A stretch of 64,000 nt of DNA from NCBI RefSeq assembly GCF_011386835.1, contig NC_088795.1:16225441-16289440 (forward strand), read 5' to 3'. Under the pieces are notes generated by a model. The model was not told the DNA's origin and did not search any database. It saw only the letters and a program-made list of their open reading frames with translations. Made by a program: the position numbers and the translations under genes. Position 1 is the stretch's first letter. Each line of letters starts with the position of its first letter. This document shows, in pieces, positions 21,421 to 33,298 of this stretch. Source of the DNA: Chrysemys picta bellii. Its lineage: Eukaryota; Chordata; Testudines; Emydidae.

Positions 21421-22741
21421 CTTGTCCAGGTGGTGAGGCTGTGTAAACAGTTGATGTGGTTCTGAATATGGCTCAGGGAGTGTAACTCGTATCATTGGGT
21501 ATTTGAACAATTCAGAAATAAATACTGTGGTCAAATTCAGATGCCAGATGTCAAAATACATACTAGTGCAGATAAAGTTGCTTGCCTTCTTGTCACTGGT
21601 AGCCAGAAAGAAACAGATGGTTAAAAAGATACATAGCTAAAGAAAGGTGTGGAAATAGGTAAGTGCTGAGTGAAAATTCTGCTATCTATGCAACACTCAT
21701 TTTCAAGTCTAGAAAACCTGCGTGGTTTATACCTGAAGTATTTTAAACGTGAAATAGTAAAAGCAAGGCCAGCAACTTTAAAAATGTATAGTACACAATT
21801 ATGTACAAGTTGTCTGCTGATGTAAAAGGGTACAGCGCCATTGACTTTAGTGGAGTTTCGTCCATTTACGCCAGCGGAGAATTTGACCCTGCATCTCCAA
21901 AGTAACTGGGGCAGCCATGGAGCACTAAGAGTAAATGTTCATAGTCAGTTGCACACAATTATGTGTCAGTTATCAGTTAATGGCATTACAGTTTCAGGGA
22001 AAGCCTGGTGTCCACACAGTATTGTGTGTAAAACAGGGCAGGCAGAATGCAAACTAGCTCAGAATCTAAAAGCAGATGACTGATACACGATATTGGTCTG
22101 GCATGAAGTAATAGTCTGTAATTTGTCTTTTAAAAATATCCTCAGTAAGAAATGTCCTCATTACAATAATGGCTTTATTTATTCTGCACAACTTGTTTGC
22201 AATTACACAATCCTTTCAGAGCTGATTTCTAAAGCAAATAGCAATTCCCGACTAAAAGAGCAGGGCTTTGCGGTCTGCCGGTTAGATAGCAGCATAATTA
22301 GCATCACCACGCACGCGTACTAGTGGAATCATTTAAACCTTTTTCCTGAAATCTTTTAATTTCCGATTGATATCAATGAATTCAAAAGTTGCAGACAGTC
22401 ATCGCTGTCAATTATTCCAAAGACATCATTATAATCCAATTTCTAATGAGGATGCCTAGATGGGGATGCTTTGTTCGCTGCATTTCCATTTCAGTTCTGT
22501 AGTCTTTTGCATCTATTATGACTGTGTTTTTTCTGCTAAATGATCAGCTGCAGATGTTGCTGGCAGTGCAGTCCTAGTTCATGGCACCTGTAAATCTCAG
22601 TGCTGATAGATTGTTCCTAACATATCCTTGGCTCTCCAAGAGACATTAGCACTTTATGCCCTCTTTTGATTGGTCACGTTCTCTACAGTGAGTTTATGCC
22701 CTCCTTGGTATTCCTTCCCCATAGCTAAGTCGAATGTTACC
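21421..22741. other. non-coding stretch with one module
   Basis: A subfamily iv unit lies at about 21812-21895 (ctgctgatgtaaaagggt, ccattgactttagtggag, agaatttgaccct). The part 22090-22450 is AT-rich, free of recognised repeats, and a possible conserved non-coding block. No gene seen. Confidence 0.4.
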
Positions 22742-22860
22742 ATCGCCTTGAATTTCTGAAAACCAGGATCATCTTTTTATTCTGTGTTTTGTACAGCACC
22801 TGGCACAAGGGGGTCTTGGTTCATGACGGGTCCTAGGTGCTACCATAATACAAATGATGA
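22742..22860 (+). repeat. MIR/L3-type repeat tail
   Basis: 'ttctgtgttttgtacagcac', 'ctggcacaagggggtcttgg', 'ttcatgacgggtcctaggtg' and 'ctaccataatacaaatgatg' give the full tail order. Confidence 0.65.
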
Positions 22861-22896
22861 TGGAAAATTTCATTATTTCAGCTTTCTTCTCCCATA

Positions 22897-23014
22897 GGGT
22901 CAAATTCTGTTACCTTTATTCACAGCGACTAGTTGACTCTGCAGTTCCTTTCAACGGGGCTGCCCACAGAGTAAGGTATTACTTAACGTGAGTAAAGGGG
23001 ATAAAATCTGTCCC
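22897..23014. repeat. palindromic module, subfamily iii
   Basis: Ends 'gggtcaaattctgttacctt' and 'ggggataaaatctgtccc' with 'tattcacagcg' facing 'cgtgagtaaa'. Centre around 'cctttcaacggggctg'. About 118 bp. Confidence 0.6.
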
Positions 23015-23104
23015 ATAGAAGACAATGAGCACCTGTGCTGATTATTTCTGAGGTATGTAAAACTATACTGAGTCATAGGACAGGATTTAGAATTGCCCAT
23101 AAGC

Positions 23105-23627
23105 AAAGCCCTGTGTGGATACAAGATTCATAGCCACAGATATAGACCAGGTATCTGCGGAGTTGCAGGGCTCTACCGGGAACTGCAGTGGCAAAAGCAG
23201 TGGCATATTGGGCCGTCACTTGCAGTACCCAGCGCCTGACGCCGGCAGCTCCTCCAGCGTGGCTGTACCGCCCTTAGCCCCGCATCCAGCCCCACCCACT
23301 GGGGCAGGCACCAGTCCCACTGGCAGCTGTCCCTGGTCGCGCTAGTGTGTGCTGTCCGGGAGCGTGCGAGCCGCTTGGAGATGCACGCTGCGGTGTGGAC
23401 GGGGCTGGGGGCGATATAATCATGTCACAGGAGCTGCCCCCCCCATCCCAACCCCGTGCCCCAGCCCAGAGCCTCCTCATTTCTGGCCCCACCCCAGAGC
23501 CCGCATCCCCAACCAGAGCCCTCATCCTCTCCTGCACCCCAACCCCAGTTTCGTGAGCATTCATGGCCCGCCATACAATTTCCATACCCAGATGTGGCCC
23601 TCAGGCCAAAAAATTTGCCCACCCCGG
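23105..23627. mobile_element. GC-rich composite transposon, hAT-like
   Basis: GC-rich block unlike its neighbours. Its right end reads 'ggcccgccatacaatttcca', 'gatgtggccctcaggccaaa' and 'aatttgcccaccccgg', a terminus I know from turtle hAT-type repeats. Flanks carry cccataag (23097-23104) and cccataat (23628-23635), a possible 8-bp duplication with one mismatch. The left end (caaagccctgtgtggata) is not an inverted copy of the right end, so the unit may be a fusion of two repeat types. Proline-rich frames on both strands come from composition, not from a gene. Confidence 0.55.
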
Positions 23628-23794
23628 CCCATAATGCACTGGTTGTTTGTCTGGCTGTACAGCTGTCCTCTCCTGGATGCAATGCTCGCACACATGGGAT
23701 TATGTTGCTCTTTAGCTACTAAAAAGCTTGATGCTACTACGTGTAACTGAGATTTCCCCTCAGCTCAAGTGACACACAACCTGCACGTTTGAGT

Positions 23795-23870
23795 GCCGGA
23801 TTGGAAGCCCACTGAAGCTAATAGAAGTCTTTCCATTGACTTCAGTGGCCTTAGGATCAGGTCCTTACAG
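23795..23870. repeat. palindromic module, subfamily v
   Basis: 'attggaagcccactgaagct' faces 'ttccattgacttcagtggcc', ending 'ttaggatcaggtcct'. Partial left arm. Confidence 0.5.
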
Positions 23871-25059
23871 CAGAAAATACTAGGTCCTATCCGCAGTGCC
23901 ACATGTGTTCAATTCAGCTGGCAATGGTAATGTCTGTATATAAATAGTCACTGATGTGTTACTATAAGCCCAGAATTCGAAAGCAAATATTAGGTTCGCA
24001 GCCGGTTGCTATGTCTGTGGCATGTTGAGGTTGCTTTGCACTGCTGTGCCAGCACAAAGCAGTCCTAAGGCTGGAGTAGCCAGCCACTGGAGGATTCCTT
24101 CTGGATGTGAGGGGATATTTGAGTGGAGCTTGGTCAAGGGGTATTGGTCTATGCCCCAACAGCTTTAATTGGGCTTTTGCAGCTGGTGTATATTAGAGCA
24201 GTCTTTAGATTGCTTTAACATATACCCGGGGCCAGCTCGGTGCCCAGATGGCATCAGGATCAGAAAGGCTTATGCCTCCATGCTTAGCTCTGTGAAGCAC
24301 TGCTCAGCCATGCATGAGGACCCAGGCCAGTGCTTTTAATCAAAGTTTATATACAGCCTTTCATAGTTCCTAGTGTTTTTGAGAAGATTCTGTATGGGTT
24401 TGAATTCCATGATTCAGACCCGAATTTTTCCAACAAGTTGGTGTTGCTACTTACAGGATCTCCTTCCTGTTGCATATACATGTATCCCCCCCTTCATCCT
24501 CAATCTCCCAGACACACTTCGATTTATGCAGTTGGTATTTACCCTTCCCTGGGTTTTATGGCATTCAGTATCTGAGCTGTATTCCAGAACTCTAGTTTTA
24601 TGTACACATAAAATGTGATTCCTCTTTTAAAAGGCTCTTCATTGCCTGTTAGTTTAAGAATTCCGTGGAACAAAGATAGTCCTTCGTTAAGGGGTGAAGC
24701 AATAAATACATGGAGATACTTAGCTGTGGTATTTTTCCTGTTTATCATGCATGAAGGCAGCAACTGGTTAGTGTTCATAGAGTTCATTTGTGATACTGTA
24801 TTTTAAGTTGACAGGTAATGTATATTTATAGTTGCTTTGAACGGTCTGAACAATGTAAATAACATTTCAAATTTCTTACAATTTATTCTGCCTAGCCAAG
24901 GACACCCAGAACCTGCAAACCTACTCTTCAGTTTGCATTGAATGGTTTGTCCAATGTGCCAGCCCATACAAACCCTGAGGAATGGACACTGCTGCTCTGA
25001 TGGTTTTATATTGGCTGAACAGGAGATGCTGATGTAACCCACTGGTGAGTGAGTGTTAC
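23871..25059. other. non-coding stretch, no gene seen
   Basis: Unannotated, AT-moderate sequence. Frames up to 82 codons occur on both strands between 24330 and 24806 without domains. Confidence 0.4.
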
Positions 25060-25215
25060 GCGTGCTCCTCGGTGCTGATCCACAGAGGATATGAATGTAC
25101 AGCCCCCAGCTCTGGAGGGCTGGCTTTTTAGCTCAAGCTGTAGCAGCTCATACTTTTACCTCTGGAGGTCACCTGGTTCAATCCCTGGTGTGTTTGTCAG
25201 ATAAGTGGGGATCTG
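25060..25215 (+). mobile_element. tRNA-like SINE
   Basis: Contains RNA polymerase III-type internal promoter matches: an A-box-like 'tagctcaagctg' near 25129 and a B-box-like 'ggttcaatccc' near 25172, about 43 bp apart, in a tRNA-like order with 'gtagcagctcatacttttac' between them. Related pieces occur at 25975 (+), 31555 (-) and 52545 (-). I recall this as a reptile SINE-like family; the parental tRNA cannot be stated. Confidence 0.55.
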
Positions 25216-25974
25216 AACCCCGGTTTCTGAAGTGACAAGCAGGGCTATGACCATCTCAGTCAAAACACTGAGTTGTTCTTACCAATGGACAAGTCAGCCG
25301 CAAAGAAACAGCATTTGGGAGTGTTGTGGAGGACAAGCGTTCAGTCCCTGGAAGGAGCCGCTCATGTTGTTCGATAGTCAGCAGCCTTTGGGTTTGTTGG
25401 TTGGTTTGGTTTTGGTACCAGTGATAGATCAAATGGACGGAATCTGAATAGGAACCTAGCTAGTTCCTAGCTACTTCCTCCCTCATTCTGAAGAACAGGA
25501 GCCATCAAGCGGGTCTTTGGGTGGCTAGCGGTTAAAAATGCAAAAAACCAGGATGTACCTCAAGGCTGTGACCGAGGCTTCGCACCAATGTAATTTCAAC
25601 CACAAGGGGAAATGTTACGTCTTTGTCTTTTTGAATAAGGTGAGACATTTGGAACTTCTGGCTGCAGTTTGCAGAGTTACCCCAGCTAAATGGAAACAAT
25701 TAACATTCTCATTAGTATCCATTTACAATACATGGGCTCACACGATTGAAAACAGAATTCTGGAATAGTTCCCAGGACTGACCTACACAATGATTTATTT
25801 CAGATATTTTCAGTATTCTCATGCCTTATTCTTTTTCTCTAATTCCAGGAAGACTCTGAAAGCCAGTGGCTAGTTGGACAGTATAACATTCCAGTTTTCT
25901 CTGTGTGTGATGTCTCTAGTGGCTGGCCCACAGATAGCATAAGGGGCACACTACTACTACCACCAGCTAGGAGA

Positions 25975-26045
25975 GATTTTCTTTAGCTCAAGTGGCAGAA
26001 GCCGGTGTTACGGAGCTGAATCATCTAGATTTTGCTCACACCTCC
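25975..26045 (+). mobile_element. tRNA-like SINE fragment
   Basis: 'tttagctcaagtggcagaag', then 'gttacggagctgaatcatct', matches the head of the family at 25060 but lacks a good B box. Confidence 0.4.
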
Positions 26046-26789
26046 CTGTGTGTTAGTTATTGCATCTGTTATCTGCAGTGCATAGATTAGTTGGAATGAT
26101 AGGCTGTATTACATATCCCTCCTCATTTTATCCACATAGCTCTCCCTTCTTTTTGCCTTTATAGCAGTTGATTGCATTGATTTCTATCTGTGATGGCAAG
26201 ATCTTGCTGTTTTATTACCGACTTTATATTGCTTGTGTGATGTAGATCCCCTCTCACTTTGTTTGACTCTCGAAACTTCGAGCCTCAGTAACTCTCCTTT
26301 GTTTTCTTGGAACCAAGTACCTTCTTCATGCTTATCCTTTCCAGATGGTCATTCTGGCTGCTGTACACAGCTTCAGAACTTACATCTCCACCTGGGCTCT
26401 TTTGACTTCTGAGTTTTGTTGCCTCTTTGCTGCACTTATCTTGTGGCTCAAAAATGAGATCTTTGGTAGAGAATATTCCTTTACTGAAGGTTAGTCTGGC
26501 TTCCTAGAATCTGTAACGTTTCTCCCAGACTTTCATCATGGTTAGTATGATTTGTTCTTGAGACTAAGAAGTTATCTGTATTGGCCAGTCCAGCAGCTGG
26601 AAATTGGACTTTTTAAAGTATTCGGATGCCAAGAGTATACTATAGAAACAGAACCTATTGTCAGAGGGTCTATAAACACGCGACCGAACAAAGACAGAGG
26701 GGGGAGGAGGGTCTCTCCTTTTTACAAGAAAGCAGCTTGATCACAACCCGCTGCAGCTGCCAGTCATGGAGGCGGGCATTGGTTCTGAC
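26046..26789. other. non-coding stretch, no gene seen
   Basis: Pyrimidine-rich, no recognised repeat or gene. Confidence 0.4.
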
Positions 26790-27020
26790 TCTGTGGGTGC
26801 TCCGGGGCTGGAGCACCCATGGAAAAAAATAGTGGGTGCTCAGCACCCACCAGCCACCTGCTGATCATCTGTTTGGTGGGCCCAACCAATCAGCTGTTCG
26901 ATGGCGGAGGGGAGGCACTTCGGGGAGGGGGCAGAGTGGGGGCGGGGAGAGGATGGGGCCTTGGGGGAAGTGGTGGAGTGGGGGCCTGGCCTCTGGGTGG
27001 AGCCAGGAGGCACCCACAGC
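26790..27020. mobile_element. hAT-like GC-rich element, partial
   Basis: 'gtgggtgctccggggctgga', 'gcacccatgg' and 'gtgggtgctcagcacccacc' form a repeated, self-complementary start, and 'ggaggcacccac' near the right end mirrors it. I recognise the start from turtle repeats with a CACCCAC terminus. No target duplication was found, so the borders are approximate. Confidence 0.5.
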
Positions 27021-28112
27021 TGCAACCAAAAAAGGAAACATGGCCTGCTATAAAGGGGAGAGTGCAGAGCAGGAAAGGGAGGCAGAAAGGCCTTGAATAG
27101 CAAGGCGACAACAGCCTGCACCAGGGTGCCTCCAAGAAAACAGCCAGGAGGCTGAAAGAGATGGCAAGCCTGTCAGCCCTTCACTTCTTGGGCTGAACTG
27201 AAGGTGAGGGTCCAAGAACTGACTTGACTGAGCGCAAACTAAGGAGGGTCAGTCAGGAGAAACTGAGGCCCCTCGGGAGACCACCCCAAGAGATGATGAC
27301 AACTGCCAAAGGGTGCGATGAGCTTTTACCAAGGATGTTGGATCTCTTGCTATAGAAGGACCTCCTAAAAACTCTATTGTGCACACAGTTTGCGAAATAC
27401 CTTTGCCTCGGTAGCATTCCATGGACACCCCTTTGTTTCAATGCATTGGGTCCATCCAGGTTCAGATTTTGCTATTTGGCTTGTTTCATTTGTCATCCCT
27501 GTGGACGATGCATTCAGCATCACAATACCACAACTGACTCCCAATTCCTGAATCCAGTCTAAGTCCTTAGAAACTTTTTCCCACAGGGAAGTAGCCAAGG
27601 GTTGTGATGAGAGTGAATTAGTAGACACCTTTCTATACTCAGCTCAGAGCTGACCCAGATCATCCAAAATTGCTGGCAGACTTAATAGTGACCTTCTTAA
27701 TTCTGTCACTGTGAATGGTGGCTGACACACTTGGCCCTGCTCTGGCAAGTGAGGGGCCGAATGAGCCAGACACTGCATAGAAAACCACCCAGGTTGTTCA
27801 TATAGCATTGGTTAGGAAACATTGTCACTGTTGCATCTCTTTAGGGGTTCAAAGCCAAATCTTCTCCTCATGCTCCTCTAGTTTCAAATGGGAAGGGATT
27901 CAGAGTAGGGATACTACATTTTGGGGAGGTCTTCTCTGATTTCAACCTCAGTTTCTCATTCATATCACAGTCTATTCCCTCTCCACATCCAGATCCCACT
28001 GCTGATTTCCAGTGAATGTGTTTACCACATCTGATTGCATTGCTGATATTTTTCACAAAGAATTTTGGATTAGATTTGGGCTGTGTATTATGGGAAACCT
28101 GGTGGCTATCTA
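27021..28112. other. non-coding stretch, no gene seen
   Basis: No recognised repeat. An 84-codon minus frame (27374-27628) has scattered Trp and Cys residues but no domain that I can identify. Confidence 0.35.
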
Positions 28113-28194
28113 AGGGCTTGATCCTACAAGGCGCTGAGCACTCTGGTCTGATTCAGGGCCGGACTGCTCAAGCACCTTGCAAGATTTAGACCCA
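28113..28194. repeat. palindromic module, subfamily v
   Basis: Left 'gcttgatcctacaaggcgct' and 'gagcactctgg' face right 'gctcaagcaccttgcaagat' and 'ttagaccc'. About 80 bp; it directly adjoins a CR1 tail. Confidence 0.6.
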
Positions 28195-28202
28195 AGACAG
28201 TG

Positions 28203-28265
28203 AATCATAGAAGATTAGGGTTGGAAGAGACCTCAGGAGGTCATCTAGTCCAACCCCCTGCTCAA
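28203..28265 (-). mobile_element. CR1 LINE 3' tip
   Basis: 'aatcatagaagattagggtt', 'ggaagagacctcaggaggtc' and 'atctagtccaaccccctgct' are the textbook reversed 3' end of CR1. Only about 63 bp: severe 5' truncation. Confidence 0.88.
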
Positions 28266-28344
28266 AGTTGGGGTAAAACAGGTCTGTTGGCCAAGGAGAA
28301 TCTAGATAGAAGGCTGTGTGAATACCAGCAGCATCTAAATTAAA

Positions 28345-28434
28345 AAGGCCAAATTTTCTGCTGGTACAAATGAGCAAAGATAATGGAGTGGCATGGAATT
28401 TATACCATTTTTTACACCAGCAGGGAATTTAGCC
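28345..28434. repeat. palindromic module, subfamily iv
   Basis: Ends 'aggccaaattttctgctggt' and 'ccagcagggaatttagccc' form good inverted termini, with 'tggaatttataccatttt' in the middle. Confidence 0.65.
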
Positions 28435-30911
28435 CATGACTCAGAATTGGCAAAGTAAGGAGATGAGCCAATGAAATTAGGGGAAGCCACAAAAGTGGCG
28501 TATCTAAAGCTGGGAATTGTACATCTATCATCCTGGAGTTCTGGTCTAGCAAGAGGCCCAATTTTTTTACATGGTGCTTTGATGTTGCCTTTTTTGGGTG
28601 CCCTTTAAGAAGAAAACTGCCCTTTTAATGCACATATGCTAATAGCGCAGTGCTATTGACAGTGAGAAACTAGCCAGTATTTCCTCCTGGCTTGTAAGGG
28701 GTTACAGAAAAGGTAGCTTGAGACAAAAAGCAGCACGTAACCGGTTCCATAAAAAGCTGCCACTGCAAAAAGTTTTAAACTCCAAACAGGAGAAACATAT
28801 TTGAGGAGAAATCAGATTAAATAGAAATGTTCCTTTAATTGTTAATTCCTTGTTGACACCTAGCTGAATGTCCTTTCTCCTTTTATATTTGCATACAAGA
28901 GAAATCTATATCATCTTCATGCTCCACCTCCCTTTAATCCATCTGCACATGCATAGATGTTGACACACACACATTCTATATCCTGGGTATTTTGCAAACA
29001 GCTACACCTACACACCTACAGTACAAGGCATTAGGGTTTTGATTTCCACGTTACTGTAAGTACTTGGAGCCTACAAGCCGTGAAACTGCAGTCATTCCAA
29101 ACCTGACTCAACTGATTTGGCTGAGCTTTTGCATTTCAAAATCCTACCGAGACTTGGGGGAAGCAGGTCTGTATTTCTGAATGGAGCGTTTAATGGCAAA
29201 GATTTTATTAAGCTTGCAAGGTAAGCTAGAGTTTACACTTAAATTGTCCTATTACATTCTCTCCTTGTATGTGTGTACGTATAGATCTATGCAAATACAC
29301 ACGTTCTATGGCCAAAACAGATCTCTCTGCCTACTTCTGTCGTGTATTCGTTCTATCTGTATGAATATTTATCTGGATTCACTCCATTTCCCCCCCCCCC
29401 CCGTGTGATATGCGTGTAAGAATGAGCTAGTTCCCCCTCCCCTCGTTCCCCCCACCACAAGCTGGAGGGCCAGAAGGTGGGGTGGTGCCTCGGGATAATG
29501 GTAGCAGAAGGCAAAGGCAGCAGACAGCTGGCGAGCTCTGCCCCAATATGCTTCCCTGAAAGAGGCAAGGAAAATTCAGAAGATGTGATGCCTGAATGGC
29601 TCACTTCGCAGTAAAAGGAAAGATTAAAAGTAGAATTAGTTAACATCTTGCTCGTTACAAACCACCACACAGCAACCTTCCCTCCTTCCCCCCCCCCCCC
29701 CTTGCACCGCTCTCGTCTCTCTTCGGTGTCCTTCTATTCAAAGGGAGAAAAGCCAGCGAAGGAAGATCTAGAGAATTGTTGGAATTTGCAAAAAATCCAC
29801 GTAGCAAGCAAAGCTCTCTTTTAAAAAAAAAACAAAAACATCTGAGCTCCCATGGTAGCCAGAGAAGTTATCTTTGCTGGGGTAGGCAAATGCTGTGTGT
29901 AGGAACCAAATCACCTTTCTGTTTTGCAGGCAGACCATGGATTCCTCCTTTATAAATGCAATACTGCATTAATGCTCTACCATACTGGGGCAACAGTATT
30001 TTAAGTTGCAGTGTTTTTCATTCTATGCTGCAGTTCACTCAATTGCTTAAATGAGCACAGGGAGATCTTTCGGAAGTTTCCCTTCTTCTTTGTTATGGGC
30101 AGTGGGATAAAAGTTGCATTTTTCAACAGTTTCACAAAACGAGCTTTTTTACCAAAAGGAAATTCACATTTTTTTTTTGCGAAATTCTTTGTCTGACTCC
30201 GCTACCCTGCATGCGACCAGGGTTTGAGGTCTATAAAAATAACACACTTCTTTGGACTTTGTTGCTTTTTGGTAAGGGTGTGTTGCCATCTCTCCTGATA
30301 CCAAATTGACTGCTCGCTTGACTCCTGAAGGAATCCCCCGACCATCCCTAGAGCAGCAGTACGTGATTAGTGAGGTGTGTCATCATGGGGTTGTTATGCT
30401 ATCAGCCATTGCGGGAGGCAAGACACTATACTCAGTGGACCAAAAAGGCCTGGTTTTATATGGAAAATTGTACAACCCTTACACTTTTGAAGATCAGGTC
30501 AAACTGATTTAGGAGCCTAAATGTGGATTATGGATCGTAACATTAAGCACATAGGGTCTGAAACCTTTTGTCTTTGCACCAAAGTTCTTGAAAAAGGGCG
30601 AAAAAATCTACCTTTTCAAAGTGCATTGGGAATTGTGAATAAAAAGTACTGTATACATACAAAGCATTGTTGCTAGTACTAATACACTTCAGTGAGAGCA
30701 GTTATGCCATCATTGAGTGCTTTTGAAAATCATACTCATAAAAATTAGTGGTTAGGAATGGATAGAAACCAACTGCTAACAGCTTGGGGTTAGGAAGAAA
30801 CGTCTCCTATGGGCAGCTTAGTCTATAATTGGCTATTATGGGGTTTCTTGCAACTTCCTCCAAACCATCTGGTACTGACCACTGTCTGGATCACTGGACT
30901 ATATTGGCCAT
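28435..30911. other. non-coding stretch with C runs
   Basis: The longest block without a recognised element. It holds C runs at about 29390-29402 and 29689-29701, an A-rich run near 29823-29838, and frames up to 105 codons without domains. Nothing functional can be supported. Confidence 0.4.
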
Positions 30912-31132
30912 TACAGGTCTGTCGCATCTTAGGCGCATTTAACATGCGCAATTTCAACTTTACGCGGTCGGCAAAAACAAAAAAAAGAGAAAAACAACAG
31001 TTTTAATACTATGCCTGTAGTGCGGGCGATTTCGCCCGCCATTGAACTCAATGGGGTTTTGGCTATACGCGGTTTTCGCTTTACGCGCTAACCGCGGAAT
31101 GGAACCCCCGCGTAAGATGAGACAGACCTGTA
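30912..31132. mobile_element. Tigger/pogo-type MITE, second family
   Basis: A 221-bp element with TA at both ends and 24-bp inverted termini: left 'tacaggtctgtcgcatctta', right 'taagatgagacagacctgta' (one mismatch in the first 20). The interior is CpG-rich (tatacgcggttttcgcttta, cgcgctaaccgcgg) and has a small hairpin gggcgatttcgcccgcc. Different family from 14660-14804 but the same target and general layout. Confidence 0.88.
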
Positions 31133-31554
31133 TTCTGATCCTGTATGGCAATTCCTATATTCCCGTAGTGGAGTAGCCCAGGCAGTGCTGAGTAGAAGAT
31201 AAGTCTAGAAATTTGCCGAATGCAGTTAAAATCTCAGCCGTAATTTCCTCTGGGTTTCTGTCGTCCCTCGTGACCTTGGGAAGAAATTTGTTTTAAGAGC
31301 CATAGTCAACCTCTGTGAAACTTTAAAGAAATGCAGTGTTTTCTTCATTTAACCTGTTGCCTTTTGGGCCGCTTTGGGTCTCTGAGATACACATTTACTC
31401 TTCATGAGGGCCCCCAGGGGCCAGCAGCCGGACAGTGTTACTCCAACAATTCAGTACACAAGCACCCTCATGCAGGACTCTCTCAAACCGTCAACAATTG
31501 CAGTATGCTTTGCAATGACGAGGGTTATTAATGTAGCAACCTGTAGTCTGGTCA
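31133..31554. other. non-coding stretch, no gene seen
   Basis: No recognised element. Confidence 0.35.
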
Positions 31555-31625
31555 CGAGCAGGGTTCAAATCCAGGATCTCCAGCTCCAAAACACAGCCCT
31601 CTAGTAGTTGAACTGACTCACTGTG
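31555..31625 (-). mobile_element. tRNA-like SINE fragment
   Basis: 'gcagggttcaaatccaggat' followed by 'ctccagctccaaaacacagc' resembles the reversed middle of the SINE-like family at 25060. Short and uncertain. Confidence 0.35.
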
Positions 31626-31685
31626 TTTGCTCAGGAGTACCAGTTGGCTTTCCTTTGGGGCCCAACCACTGAGGGGACACACTCC

Positions 31686-31935
31686 GGGTATGTCTACACT
31701 GCATGATTGCAACTTGGGAGGCATTCCTGTGCCAGCTTTATTTTAGCTGGCATGGGGAACAGCGCTACTCAGGATGGGAAGGCGCAAGCTTTGGTATGGG
31801 GTAGCCACCCCCGTACCAGCCCTCGGGGGACTCTGGGTACAGACTTGGGTTCCTCTGGGGTCCGTTCTGCTGAGTCTTCTCTACCTGCTCTAGCCAGTCT
31901 GCAAACACACCTTCATTGGCAGTGTAGACATACCC
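31686..31935. mobile_element. MITE with perfect 17-bp terminal inverted repeats
   Basis: A 250-bp element with exact inverted ends gggtatgtctacactgc (31686-31702) and gcagtgtagacataccc (31919-31935). Sub-terminal 'gtgccagctttattttagct' is followed by weak inner complementarity. This terminus is shared in weakened form by the foldback elements at 6944 and 42129 and loosely by 48599. No clear target duplication (flanks tcc and tag), so the superfamily (Harbinger or hAT) is open. Confidence 0.85.
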
Positions 31936-33298
31936 TAGATCAGTACCTTTACACTAAGAGAAAGGATTAAAAGTGTCATAGCAATAAACAGAGTTGAGGT
32001 TCCTGTTTCAGTGGATCATGTATCTTACCCTTTTGGAGATAATGTCCCAAATACTTGCCTCCCATGGTCAGTCAGTTTATTAACAACCACGACTCTATTC
32101 TGAATACCTCCTTAGCTGTCTTTCCCGTCACCGCTGAATAGCAAAATTCCAGTGGAAAGGAGAATATAATCAGCTATTCTCTTGCTGCTGGATTCATTCA
32201 CAGTCCAGTGTCGGGGAACCATTGTTGGTGTTTTGCATAACGGTAGTGTCAGGATGAGTCAGAGAAGTATTGTCTTTGGAAAATCAGAATCTATTTGCAA
32301 AGAGGGCTTCAAAGTACCCGATAGGCCTGCTACATCTGTATTAATATGTATTTTGTTTTTACTGCGTACTTGTGGTTTTTCTTCACCAAAGTATATGCAT
32401 ATCTGAAATAGAGTGTTCCTTACCTTATGCTCACTTCCGTACCTCTAATGGGGTGGAGAAAAATGTATGTTAATGACAGAAAGTTATTTAGTGCTGCATG
32501 GAGTTAATTGCTTCTAATCACTGCTTACATCCATCTGGTTTTATGGTAGACAACAAACCTCTTCATTGGATTTGCTCATTAGACATATTGTAAATCACAG
32601 ACATGCACAGGCATTTTACATCTTGTGCTCCTATTAGCGAGGCTGGATTTTCGTGGCAAAGCAGGGGTGGTCCCTGAGAGGCGGGTTGACTTGTCTGAGA
32701 CTCTGCTCTAGGGAACGGCCCACTTAGGGTCTCTTGGAAAATTTTGCAAACTGACTGTCCATTAGGTTCAGGATGGAAAGGATGCAGGAAAGCTGCCAAT
32801 ATTTATTGCAGCACTGTGTTATCACCACAGAACCACAGTTAAGGGTTCAGATGGTACTTTCATTAGCAATCACTATATTCAGTTGCTTAAAACTTTGGGA
32901 GAAAATGACCTTAGAGGAAATGTGATATATTTGGTTTCAGCCTGGGAAAATAATGAAATTAGTAGGAATGAGGTTGATAATTGTGATAAAGGAAGAATAG
33001 ACGCAAACCTTTATGTGCAATTTGAATTGAACCCAAAGATTACTTTTATATGATACCAAATTGTTTGGCTTTATGTTCCATAAATAGTTCAAGAAAAACA
33101 TGTAATGGTCAACACAGATTAAGAGTATAAATTGCCCTGTTCCGGCAAATAACATTGTTTAAGATCCATAGCCTTCCGTGTGTGTGTGTGGAGGGGGGTG
33201 GGAGGTGTAGTGTAGTGTAGTGTACTGCCAGTCATTGTTGAGGAAACTCTGTGTACAAACCAAAAGCAAGATATGGCCTGGTGCACTTAAGGACCGAA
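31936..33298. other. non-coding stretch, no gene seen
   Basis: No recognised element until a (TG)n tract at about 33178-33190 and a (TGTAG)n pentamer run at about 33205-33225. Confidence 0.4.

Noticed and set aside
23346..23750. Several proline-rich overlapping frames suggesting a gene or CpG island
   Set aside because: They sit in a GC-rich transposon-like unit and all frames on both strands are open because of composition.
27374..27628. 84-codon minus frame considered as a further gypsy pol or envelope piece
   Set aside because: No block order or catalytic motif could be matched; the resemblance is only to scattered Trp and Cys residues.
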